Assembly (NCBI GenBank): GCA_017984635.1
Contig: JAGNZC010000020.1
Coordinates: forward strand, 1 to 50,285
Reading direction: 5' to 3'
Length of the DNA stretch: 50,285 nucleotides
Origin: Crocinitomicaceae bacterium
Lineage (GTDB): Bacteria; Bacteroidota; Bacteroidia; Flavobacteriales_D; Crocinitomicaceae
Position 1 is the stretch's first letter, and the number at the start of each line of letters is the position of its first letter. The notes below the pieces were generated by a model. That model was not told the origin of the DNA. It searched no databases and saw only the letters and a list, made by a program, of their open reading frames with translations. Of the stretch, positions 43,180 through 50,285 are shown in pieces. The position numbers were made by a program, and so were the translations under genes.

Positions 43180-44148
43180 TTAGAAAGAAGGACAAGAAAT
43201 CATTTTAAATGATCTTGGTTTCTTTGTACATTTAAGATTAATACCCATTGATATTTCGTGAGAACCACCTGATACGCCGTTGTTTAGCTTAGAAATAGTT
43301 ACATCATAACTATATCCTAATTTAAAAGAACCAGTATTGATACCAATTGTTAAAATAAATGCATCTCTATTTCTCAACCAAGTTCCAGCACTGAAAGAAC
43401 CATGTTTAACATATGTACCAATGCTCAACTCTTGAAAACCATTTTGATATTGGTAAATGAAATTAGGCATGATAGATGTTGTACTTGTGTATTTAGATTT
43501 TTTTCCAATCGGAATTTCAGCTCCCATGTGTGCGGTCAATCGAATTGGCATAGGTGAATTTCCAACAATCATAGATTCATTTGGCATATTTAAGTGATGA
43601 GCTGCAAATCCAGCAAAAAATGATTTGTTAAAAATCAACATACCTGCTGATGCATCAAAAAATCCTCTTGAACCACCTCTAGGAACATCACCTGTTGTAT
43701 AGATGAATCCTCTTCTTGGGTCAATCATATCTCCAAATGTTAATTTGTTCCAATCTAAAAACTTTTGATACCATGAAGCACGTGCACCAATCATCATTTT
43801 CCATTTTCTACTTAATGTAATGTGGTAAGAGTAAACTAATCCTAACATAGAAGTATTGATGGTTCCTTGTCCTTGTTGGTCATGTGTTGCTAAAACACCA
43901 AAACCACCATTGATATTTTTAAAATAGGAATCATATGAAGCACTATAAGTGACATAATTACCTGTTAATTGAGGCCATTCATTTCTATAATTTAACGCAA
44001 AACGAGGACATCCTGTTGATCCAGCAAATGCAGGGTTTAAATATAGTGGGTTGGCGTAAAATTGTGTAAATGTTGGGTCTTGAGCATAACTACTTAAATA
44101 AAAGGTAGTTATAACAAAAGATAGTACAAATAGTTTTAATGCTTTCAT
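43180..44148 (-). CDS. PorP/SprF family outer-membrane protein
   Basis: This 322-residue exported protein (signal peptide MKALKLFVLSFVITTFYLSSYAQ) has the PorP/SprF opening QDPTFTQFYANPLYLNPAFAGS, then a beta-barrel pattern ending GGSHEISMGINLKC. PorP/SprF proteins link type IX secretion with the gliding apparatus or act as outer-membrane partners of surface adhesins such as SprB. It is encoded just upstream of gldJ on the same strand and divergent from porU. A -7 box lies at 44184-44191. It is one of a large paralogous family, so PorP itself versus an SprF-like paralogue is undecided. Confidence 0.88.
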   Translation of the reverse strand: MKALKLFVLSFVITTFYLSSYAQDPTFTQFYANPLYLNPAFAGSTGCPRFALNYRNEWPQLTGNYVTYSASYDSYFKNINGGFGVLATHDQQGQGTINTSMLGLVYSYHITLSRKWKMMIGARASWYQKFLDWNKLTFGDMIDPRRGFIYTTGDVPRGGSRGFFDASAGMLIFNKSFFAGFAAHHLNMPNESMIVGNSPMPIRLTAHMGAEIPIGKKSKYTSTTSIMPNFIYQYQNGFQELSIGTYVKHGSFSAGTWLRNRDAFILTIGINTGSFKLGYSYDVTISKLNNGVSGGSHEISMGINLKCTKKPRSFKMISCPSF

Positions 44149-44183
44149 TTATAGTCTTTAATATAGTAACATTGAAATCTTTC

Positions 44184-44191
44184 CAAAGTTA
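44184..44191 (-). promoter_or_regulatory. -7 element of the porP/sprF-like gene
   Basis: The minus strand reads TAACTTTG, an exact TAnnTTTG, 36 bases before the start codon. The -33 box is poor. The 163-base space also holds the start region of porU. Confidence 0.4.
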
Positions 44192-44311
44192 ACGGAATTT
44201 TTAAATATTTGTTACAAAATTTAAAATTGTTGCAAAATAAATTCAAAAAAGAATCGTTTTTGATGAAGCTTTTATATAAAAAGTGGATATTTGTAACAAA
44301 TAAAATAGTCT

Positions 44312-47300
44312 ATGATTTTTCGATTGCCAAGTATACTAATTTTTATCATTTCAATTATTTCATGGTTTGATGTGTATAGTCAAACTGATGAAAAAATCAA
44401 GATTAATTGGCTTCCATCAAAGCACATTAAAACTGCAACGGAAGAATTGATTGTACCAACGATTCAAGATCAAGTATGGGATAATGGAAAGCCAACCTTT
44501 TACTTAACCAAAAAATCAGTTTTTACTTCTGCAGTAATTGAACTAGTTAACATGGAAACAGTTCCTGCGCCCAATGAAGATGTTACGTATTTAAATCAAC
44601 ATAATTATTTGGTTAAATCAGATTTACAAGTTGATAAAAAAACAACATCCGATGGGAAAAATTCTTTTATTGTTATTTCATTATTTCCATATGTATTGAA
44701 AAACAATACGATTCATAGAATTAAAGAATTTGAAATTCAACAAACTGCGACAGAATCTTCTGTTTCTTCTCTTCCAACAAAAAGTTTTAAAAGTTCTTCA
44801 GTACTGAAAGAAGGTTCTGGTACTTGGTACAAAATAAACGTACCGAAAGATGGTATTTATAAAATTGATAAAGCATTCTTAGAAAGTTGCGGGATTCCAA
44901 CTGCAGGATTGAACCCAAATAATATCAATGTTTATGGAAATGGAGAAGGGAAGTTGCCAGAATCAAATGCTGTTTATCGTTCGGATGATTTGGTGAAAAA
45001 TGCAATTTTTGTATCAGGTGATACCGACGGATCGTTCGATGCAAACGATTTTATTTTATTTTATGGCTGGGGTCCTGATAGAATGGTTGTGAATAATCAG
45101 CAATTTATTAATCAAAAAAACATCTATTCTGATCAATCTTTTTACTTTATTAATATCAATCCCAATGAATTGCCACTTAGAATTGCGACAGAAAACTCAT
45201 CGAATTTACCTGTTACACACGCTGTCACTTCTTTCTCACATTTTGATTCTTATGAAAAAGATGTAGTAAATTTAGTAGGTGGTGGACAACGTTGGTATGG
45301 AGAGTTATTTGATGTAGATTTAAGTCAGACGTTTAATTTTTTGATTCCTAATATTGTTACGGCTGAACCAATCAAATATAGAGTATCCTATGCAACAAAT
45401 GCTAGAAGTGGAAGTCTAAATACAATTTCAACCTCTGTCAACGGGACGATTATAAGTTCATCAAATGTTCCTATTACTTCATATGATTATATTTTTTCAG
45501 AAGTTTCTGCTCAATATACCGCTCAAAATTCAACGCTACCCTTAACGATTAATTTTACACGAAGTAATCCATCTAGTTTATTGTATTTGGATCGTATTTT
45601 TATTAATGCCCGAAGACAACTGAAGTTGACAGGCAATCAAATGAATTTCAGGGATTTGCAATCAGTAGGCATGGGGAATGTTGCTGAATTTTCTCTTACC
45701 AATACAACTGCAACTAGTTTTGTTTGGGATATAACGAATCGTCAAAAGCCAAAATCTTTAAATGGCTCGTTTTCTGCAACGAGTATTGTTTTTAAAGTTG
45801 AAACGGATACGTTACGCGAATTTGTAGTTTCCAATGGATTGGGTTTTTATGTGCCTGAGAAAATAGGTCCAGTTGCTTACCAGGATCTTCATAGTTTGCC
45901 TCAAGCCGATTATTTAATTGTTACACACAAGGATTTTAGTTCACAAGCGGAACGTTTAGCTTCGCTTCATCGTGCATCAGGTTTAACTGTTCATGTTGCG
46001 ACAACAGAGCAAATATTTAATGAGTTTAGTTCAGGGATGTTGGATCCAACGGCTATTCGTTATTTTGCTAAAATGTTTTATGACCGAGGTGCTAGCGCTA
46101 TTTCAACTAGACCAAAATATTTACTTCTCTTTGGTGATGGCACGTATGATCCAAAAAACAGAGTAGATAACAATAATAATTTTGTACCAACTTATCAATT
46201 TTTAAATGCGGAACAACATTTAGACGCGTTGGTTTCTGATGATTATTATGGAATGTTAGATGATAATGATGCGATTGGGAATGCTGATTTATTGGATATT
46301 GGAGTAGGAAGACTATTGATTTCTGACATCACTATGGCAAAACAACAAGTAGATAAAATTGAACATTATTTGAAAAATGGATCAACACTTTTTGATGCCG
46401 ATTACGCAACAACTTTTGGTGATTGGCGAAACAAATATACTTTAATCGCAGATGATGAACAAGGTGGATACTTTGTAGAAAATGATTGTGAAGAACAATA
46501 TGCTCAAACAGCATTGAATCATCCAGAAATGAATTGCACAAAATTGTATTCAGATGCTTTTAAACAACAAATCACGGGGGGCGGGGAACGTTATCCAGAA
46601 GTAAATGAACAATTATCCAGTCAAGTTGAAAATGGAAACATATTAGTAAATTATGTTGGCCATGGTGGTGAGGTTGGTTTTGCAGAAGAGCAGATTTTGA
46701 TCAATTCAGAAATTACAAATTGGAAAAATACCAATAAATTAAATTTGTTTGTTTCAGCGACCTGTGAATTTACAAAATACGATGATCCAAAAAGAGTGTC
46801 TGCAGGTGAATTAGTGTCAATGAATCCTGTTGGTGGAGCAATCGCTATGATGACAACAACACGTTCTATTTATGTTTCAGTTAACTCGATCATAGGAGAA
46901 AAATTTTTTAATACAGTTTTTGAGCGGGATGCTTTAAATAAACCACAACGATTTGGAGATATCATCAAAATTGTTAAGAATACCTCTGGAAGTTCTCAAA
47001 ACAAACGTTGTTTCACTTTAATTGGAGATCCAGCTTTGCGTTTAGCATTGCCTGAAATGAAAGTTAAAATTGATAGTATAAATGGATTTTCTCCAGCTAT
47101 TTACACGGATACCATCAACGCTTTAAGTAAAATGACGATTAAAGGACATGTTGAGGGGTATACTGGTGGAGTTTTAACTTCATTTAATGGTGAATTAACT
47201 CCGACTATTTTTGACAAGGAAAAAATGAAAAAGACTTTGGGACAAAATAGTGAGTCGCCGGTAATTGAATTCAAAACGCAAGATGCAATTATCTACAAAG

Positions 47301-48136
47301 GGAAAGTATCTATTGTTAATGGTTATTTCAATTTTTCTTTTGTTGTACCAAAAGACATTGATTATGATTTTGGAGCTGGGAAATTAAGCATGTATGCAAC
47401 TAATTTTTCAATCGATGCTGCTGGTCAAGACAAACGATTTATAATTGGAGGAATTGATCCAATTGGAATTAATGATGACAAAGGTCCAGATATTCAATTG
47501 TTTATGAATGATTATACATTTGTGAATGGAGGTTTAACGGATGAAAAACCACTGTTGATAGCAAAATTATTTGACGAAAATGGAATCAATACTGTGGGAA
47601 ATGGAATTGGACATGATATTACCGTTATTTTAGACGAAAACACAGCACAACAAAAAGTATTGAATCAATATTATGCATCTGATTTAGATTCGTATCAATC
47701 AGGAGAAGTGCGCTACAACTTCTCTGGCTTAGCTGTTGGAAAACATACATTAAAATTTAAAGCATGGGATGTGAACAATAATTCTTCTAGTGCGCAATTA
47801 GACTTTACTGTTAACGCGACAGAATCAATGGCATTAGATCATGTATTGAATTATCCTAATCCATTTACAACAAATACTTCTTTTTATTTTGAACACAACC
47901 AAGCTGCGGATGAATTGGACGTAATGATCCAAGTTTTTACCATATCAGGAAAATTGGTTAAAACGATTCAAACAGGAGTAAAAACAGATGGATTTAGATC
48001 GCAAGGGATTGCTTGGGATGGATTAGATGATTTTGGTGATCAATTGGCAAGAGGAGTTTATATTTATGTTTTGAAAGTTAAAAACTCTGCTGGAGAAGTT
48101 GCTGAAAAAACTGAAAAATTGGTTTTATTAAAATAA
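44312..48136 (+). CDS. porU: Type IX secretion system sortase PorU
   Basis: This 1274-residue surface sortase cleaves the C-terminal sorting domain of T9SS clients and attaches the product to the cell-surface lipopolysaccharide. It has a signal peptide (residues 1-~24, ending VYSQ) and a beta-rich N-terminal region. A gingipain-like C25 peptidase domain (~540-900) follows, with catalytic His784 in NYVGHGGEVGF and Cys818 in FVSATCEFTKYDD. The conserved DDYYGMLD and GVGRLLISD loops come earlier in that domain. A C-terminal FlgD-like/Ig domain reads LNYPNPFTTNTSFYFEH...VYIYVLKV. It is adjacent to porV, its functional partner, as in other Bacteroidota. Confidence 0.95.
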   Translation: MIFRLPSILIFIISIISWFDVYSQTDEKIKINWLPSKHIKTATEELIVPTIQDQVWDNGKPTFYLTKKSVFTSAVIELVNMETVPAPNEDVTYLNQHNYLVKSDLQVDKKTTSDGKNSFIVISLFPYVLKNNTIHRIKEFEIQQTATESSVSSLPTKSFKSSSVLKEGSGTWYKINVPKDGIYKIDKAFLESCGIPTAGLNPNNINVYGNGEGKLPESNAVYRSDDLVKNAIFVSGDTDGSFDANDFILFYGWGPDRMVVNNQQFINQKNIYSDQSFYFININPNELPLRIATENSSNLPVTHAVTSFSHFDSYEKDVVNLVGGGQRWYGELFDVDLSQTFNFLIPNIVTAEPIKYRVSYATNARSGSLNTISTSVNGTIISSSNVPITSYDYIFSEVSAQYTAQNSTLPLTINFTRSNPSSLLYLDRIFINARRQLKLTGNQMNFRDLQSVGMGNVAEFSLTNTTATSFVWDITNRQKPKSLNGSFSATSIVFKVETDTLREFVVSNGLGFYVPEKIGPVAYQDLHSLPQADYLIVTHKDFSSQAERLASLHRASGLTVHVATTEQIFNEFSSGMLDPTAIRYFAKMFYDRGASAISTRPKYLLLFGDGTYDPKNRVDNNNNFVPTYQFLNAEQHLDALVSDDYYGMLDDNDAIGNADLLDIGVGRLLISDITMAKQQVDKIEHYLKNGSTLFDADYATTFGDWRNKYTLIADDEQGGYFVENDCEEQYAQTALNHPEMNCTKLYSDAFKQQITGGGERYPEVNEQLSSQVENGNILVNYVGHGGEVGFAEEQILINSEITNWKNTNKLNLFVSATCEFTKYDDPKRVSAGELVSMNPVGGAIAMMTTTRSIYVSVNSIIGEKFFNTVFERDALNKPQRFGDIIKIVKNTSGSSQNKRCFTLIGDPALRLALPEMKVKIDSINGFSPAIYTDTINALSKMTIKGHVEGYTGGVLTSFNGELTPTIFDKEKMKKTLGQNSESPVIEFKTQDAIIYKGKVSIVNGYFNFSFVVPKDIDYDFGAGKLSMYATNFSIDAAGQDKRFIIGGIDPIGINDDKGPDIQLFMNDYTFVNGGLTDEKPLLIAKLFDENGINTVGNGIGHDITVILDENTAQQKVLNQYYASDLDSYQSGEVRYNFSGLAVGKHTLKFKAWDVNNNSSSAQLDFTVNATESMALDHVLNYPNPFTTNTSFYFEHNQAADELDVMIQVFTISGKLVKTIQTGVKTDGFRSQGIAWDGLDDFGDQLARGVYIYVLKVKNSAGEVAEKTEKLVLLK

Positions 48137-48163
48137 GACCACAATAAAAACTGAACAATTACG

Positions 48164-48171
48164 TATATTTG
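48164..48171 (+). promoter_or_regulatory. Possible -7 element before porV
   Basis: TATATTTG, an exact TAnnTTTG, lies in the 108-base gap between porU and porV, about 74 bases before the porV ATG. porV may therefore also have its own promoter. No -33 TTG is seen. Confidence 0.35.
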
Positions 48172-48244
48172 TTGGTTAATAGATAAAATATCAAAAAAAA
48201 TAGGTGTCATTTTTTAACCGTTGACACATGTAATACAAAAAAAA

Positions 48245-49513
48245 ATGAAAAGCAGTACTCTTTTAATACTTCTATTTTTAACGCCTTTGACGCTTACAGC
48301 GCAAGTGAAAGCATCCGATTTACAATTAAATACAATTACAACAGCTGTTCCTTTTTTGGCGATAACACCAGATTCTAGAGCTGGAGCAATGGGAGACGCT
48401 GGAACGGCTTTGAGTGCTTCTTCAAATTCTATCTATTGGAATACTTCTATGTTGATATTCTCTAAGAAAAAATCTGAAATTGGTGTTTCTTATACTCCTT
48501 GGTTACGCCAATTAACAAAAGACATGTCTTTGTCTTATTTAAGTGGATATAAAAAATTGAATGACCGCCATGTTGTTGGTGCTTCTTTAAAATATTTCAA
48601 TTTAGGTACAATTACGTTTACAGACAACGCTGGAAATGTGTTGCGTGATGAAAAACCAAGTGAGTTTGAATTAGCGGGAGCTTATGCTTTTAGATTAGGT
48701 AGAAAAATGAGTTTAGGAATCAATGGAAAATTTGTTTATTCAAATTTAACAGGTGGATTAGTAGCGCAAGGTGTTGATTCAAAAGCTGGTATTGCTGGTG
48801 CAGCAGATGTTTCTTTTACTTATTATAATGATGATGCTAAAATCGGAAACACAAGAGGGATTTATACATTTGCAGCTACGATCAATAACATTGGAAATAA
48901 AATTTCTTATTCAAGTATTTCAACCAACGATTTCATTCCAATTAACTTGAAAATTGGAAATTCATTCAAAGCTAATTTCGATAAATACAATAGTTTAGTG
49001 GTTGCGTTGGATTTACAAAAATTATTGGTTCCAACTCCTCCTAAATATGTAAATGAAGGATCTGGATCTGCTCCTAATTGGGTGTTAGCTTCTGGTCAAA
49101 CGAATGATGTAGGGGTTGTTTCAGGTATGATTCAATCATTCTATGATGCACCAGGTACTTTGGTTAAAGACGCACAAGGAAAATATGTCAAAAATGCAGA
49201 TGGAACGTATCAAGTTGAAAGCAGTTCAAAATTAATTGAAGAATTAAATGAAATCAACATTTGTTTAGGATTGGAGTATTGGTACAACAATGCTTTTGCG
49301 TTAAGAGCTGGTTATTTTTACGAAAGTGCAACGAAAGGTGATCGTCAATTCTTTAATGCAGGTGTAGGAATGAAATATAACCGATTTGGAATAGATGTAT
49401 CTTTCTTAGCGGCTGTAACTCGAAATAGTCCATTGGCAAACACGATTCGTTTTGGATTAACAATGGATTTAGGAGGGAATGATGCTGCTAAAACTGATAG
49501 CAAACCTGAATAA
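48245..49513 (+). CDS. porV: Type IX secretion outer-membrane shuttle PorV (LptO)
   Basis: This 422-residue outer-membrane beta-barrel protein has a signal peptide (MKSSTLLILLFLTPLTLTAQ). Its opening TAVPFLAITPDSRAGAMGDAGTALSASSNS is the PorV/PorQ signature, and strand-like segments continue to NTIRFGLTMDLGG. PorV binds sorting-domain proteins emerging from the SprA translocon and passes them to PorU. I use the ATG at 48245 instead of the TTG at 48221, as this begins exactly at the signal peptide. The stop overlaps the ispF start (TAATG). Confidence 0.92.
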   Translation: MKSSTLLILLFLTPLTLTAQVKASDLQLNTITTAVPFLAITPDSRAGAMGDAGTALSASSNSIYWNTSMLIFSKKKSEIGVSYTPWLRQLTKDMSLSYLSGYKKLNDRHVVGASLKYFNLGTITFTDNAGNVLRDEKPSEFELAGAYAFRLGRKMSLGINGKFVYSNLTGGLVAQGVDSKAGIAGAADVSFTYYNDDAKIGNTRGIYTFAATINNIGNKISYSSISTNDFIPINLKIGNSFKANFDKYNSLVVALDLQKLLVPTPPKYVNEGSGSAPNWVLASGQTNDVGVVSGMIQSFYDAPGTLVKDAQGKYVKNADGTYQVESSSKLIEELNEINICLGLEYWYNNAFALRAGYFYESATKGDRQFFNAGVGMKYNRFGIDVSFLAAVTRNSPLANTIRFGLTMDLGGNDAAKTDSKPE

Positions 49514-49992
49514 TGAATATTCGAATTGGATTTGGTGTTGATGTTCACCGTTTAGCAGATACGCACGAATTATTTATCGGTGGAAAGAAAATCGAATCTG
49601 ATTTAGGCGCTGTAGGTCATTCGGATGCTGATGTACTTTTACATGCCATCTGTGACGCGTTGTTAGGAGCAGCCAACCTTCGCGATATCGGTTTTCACTT
49701 TTCAGATACTGATCCAGCTTACAAAGGAATTGATTCTAAAATATTATTAGCGGATGTTTTTAAATTATTACAAGCAAAAAATTATACTGTAATCAATTTG
49801 GATTGTACTGTAATTCTTGAAAAGCCAAAGTTAAATCCTCATATTCCTGAAATGCAAACAATCATTGCTGGAATTTTATCAATCGATGAGGACTGTGTTT
49901 CGATTAAAGCAACAACACACGAAAAAGTAGATTCTTTTGGCGAACGAAAAGCAGTAAAAGCTTATGCTGTTTGCTTGCTAGCAAAAAATTAA
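49513..49992 (+). CDS. ispF: 2-C-methyl-D-erythritol 2,4-cyclodiphosphate synthase
   Basis: This 159-residue enzyme of the non-mevalonate isoprenoid pathway converts CDP-methylerythritol phosphate to the cyclic diphosphate. Motifs are RIGFGVDVHRL (zinc-binding DVH), VGHSDADVLLHAICDALLGAANLRDIGFHF, SDTDPAYKG, and the C-terminal IKATTHEKVDSFGERKAVKAYAVCLL. Length is standard and the trimer active-site residues are intact. It overlaps the porV stop codon, so the two are probably translationally coupled. Confidence 0.97.
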   Translation: MNIRIGFGVDVHRLADTHELFIGGKKIESDLGAVGHSDADVLLHAICDALLGAANLRDIGFHFSDTDPAYKGIDSKILLADVFKLLQAKNYTVINLDCTVILEKPKLNPHIPEMQTIIAGILSIDEDCVSIKATTHEKVDSFGERKAVKAYAVCLLAKN

Positions 49993-50004
49993 ATAACAAT
50001 TTCT

Positions 50005-50285
50005 ATGAAGCAATTTTTATTCATTCTTTGCTTCCTTTCATCAGTTTCTTTTGCGCAACAATTGGAAGGTTCTTGGCACGGAATTTTGTCAGTTCAAGGT
50101 ATGAATCTTCGTTTGGATTTTAATATTGTAAAAAAGGACAGTTCATATAGTGCAACCATGGATAGTCCTGATCAAAGTGCTTTTGGAATCCCAATGACTT
50201 CAGTGACGTATGCAAACCAACAGCTTGTTTTAACCTTAGACGCAGCTAAAATTGTGTATACAGCAAGGTTAGAAAATGACGTATT
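50005..50285 (+). CDS. Secreted protein, N-terminus of probable alpha/beta hydrolase (partial)
   Basis: From ATG 50005 the frame is open to the window end, about 93 residues. A signal peptide (MKQFLFILCFLSSVSFAQ) is followed by QLEGSWHGILSVQGMNLRLDF and YSATMDSPDQSAFGIPMTS. That beta-rich N-terminal module typically precedes an alpha/beta-hydrolase domain in Bacteroidota exported hydrolases. The catalytic part lies outside the window, so the family call rests on this module alone. It starts 12 bases after ispF and probably shares its transcript. Confidence 0.75.
   Translation, partial: MKQFLFILCFLSSVSFAQQLEGSWHGILSVQGMNLRLDFNIVKKDSSYSATMDSPDQSAFGIPMTSVTYANQQLVLTLDAAKIVYTARLENDV

Overview
The window looks like chromosome of a Bacteroidota bacterium, most likely a Flavobacteriales member of the Crocinitomicaceae/Fluviicola type. 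The evidence is low GC, starts without Shine-Dalgarno sequences, promoters of the TTG-N19-TAnnTTTG type, a DnaE polymerase with an N-terminal proofreading exonuclease domain, and a type IX secretion/gliding block (gldJ, a PorP/SprF-like gene, porU, porV). It also carries a T9SS client with a C-terminal sorting domain and a GCTDPLALNYD-type repeat.

Layout. 1-2820: a MoxR-like AAA+ ATPase (cut by the window edge) coupled to a VWA protein, then a lipoprotein. 3013-6613: two periplasmic M16 peptidases, one with the zinc motif and one without. 6710-12093: an MFS exporter, tRNA-Ser, a GWxTD protein, a family 2 glycosyltransferase, aroQ and xerD, the last two with back-to-back starts. 12168-18040: a membrane protein with a T9SS client, rimO, a lipoprotein, a DUF3817 protein, ComB and a secreted S1/P1-nuclease/phospholipase C-like protein. 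18041-18548: a non-coding stretch with repeats and hairpins. 18549-22913: dnaE.

23030-31541 is an integrative element of about 8.3 kb inserted in a tRNA-Val(TAC) gene. Near-identical direct repeats of about 184 bp bound it. Each holds the 3' part of the tRNA, its terminator and about 80 further bases. The element carries a tyrosine integrase, an XRE regulator, a RepL-like winged-helix protein and a RadC/JAMM protein. It also has a minus-strand cluster of eight small genes, most of them exported or lipid-anchored (DUF1311/LprI-like, DUF3761, YwqK/MORN-like, FISUMP-domain and unknown proteins), and a compact hairpin-rich block that looks like a structured RNA. No relaxase or conjugation gene is present. 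This is the accessory and least explained part of the window.

31637-38497: an exbB-exbD-tonB-folC run, nhaA, a Glu/Leu-type dehydrogenase and anmK. 38574-41048: acyl-CoA dehydrogenase and murF. 41107-49513: gldJ and a PorP/SprF-like gene diverging from porU and porV, followed by ispF and the start of a probable alpha/beta hydrolase. PorU (sortase) and PorV (shuttle) would process T9SS clients such as the protein at 12722-13960, GldJ supports the gliding/secretion machine, and ExbB/ExbD/TonB energise outer-membrane transport.
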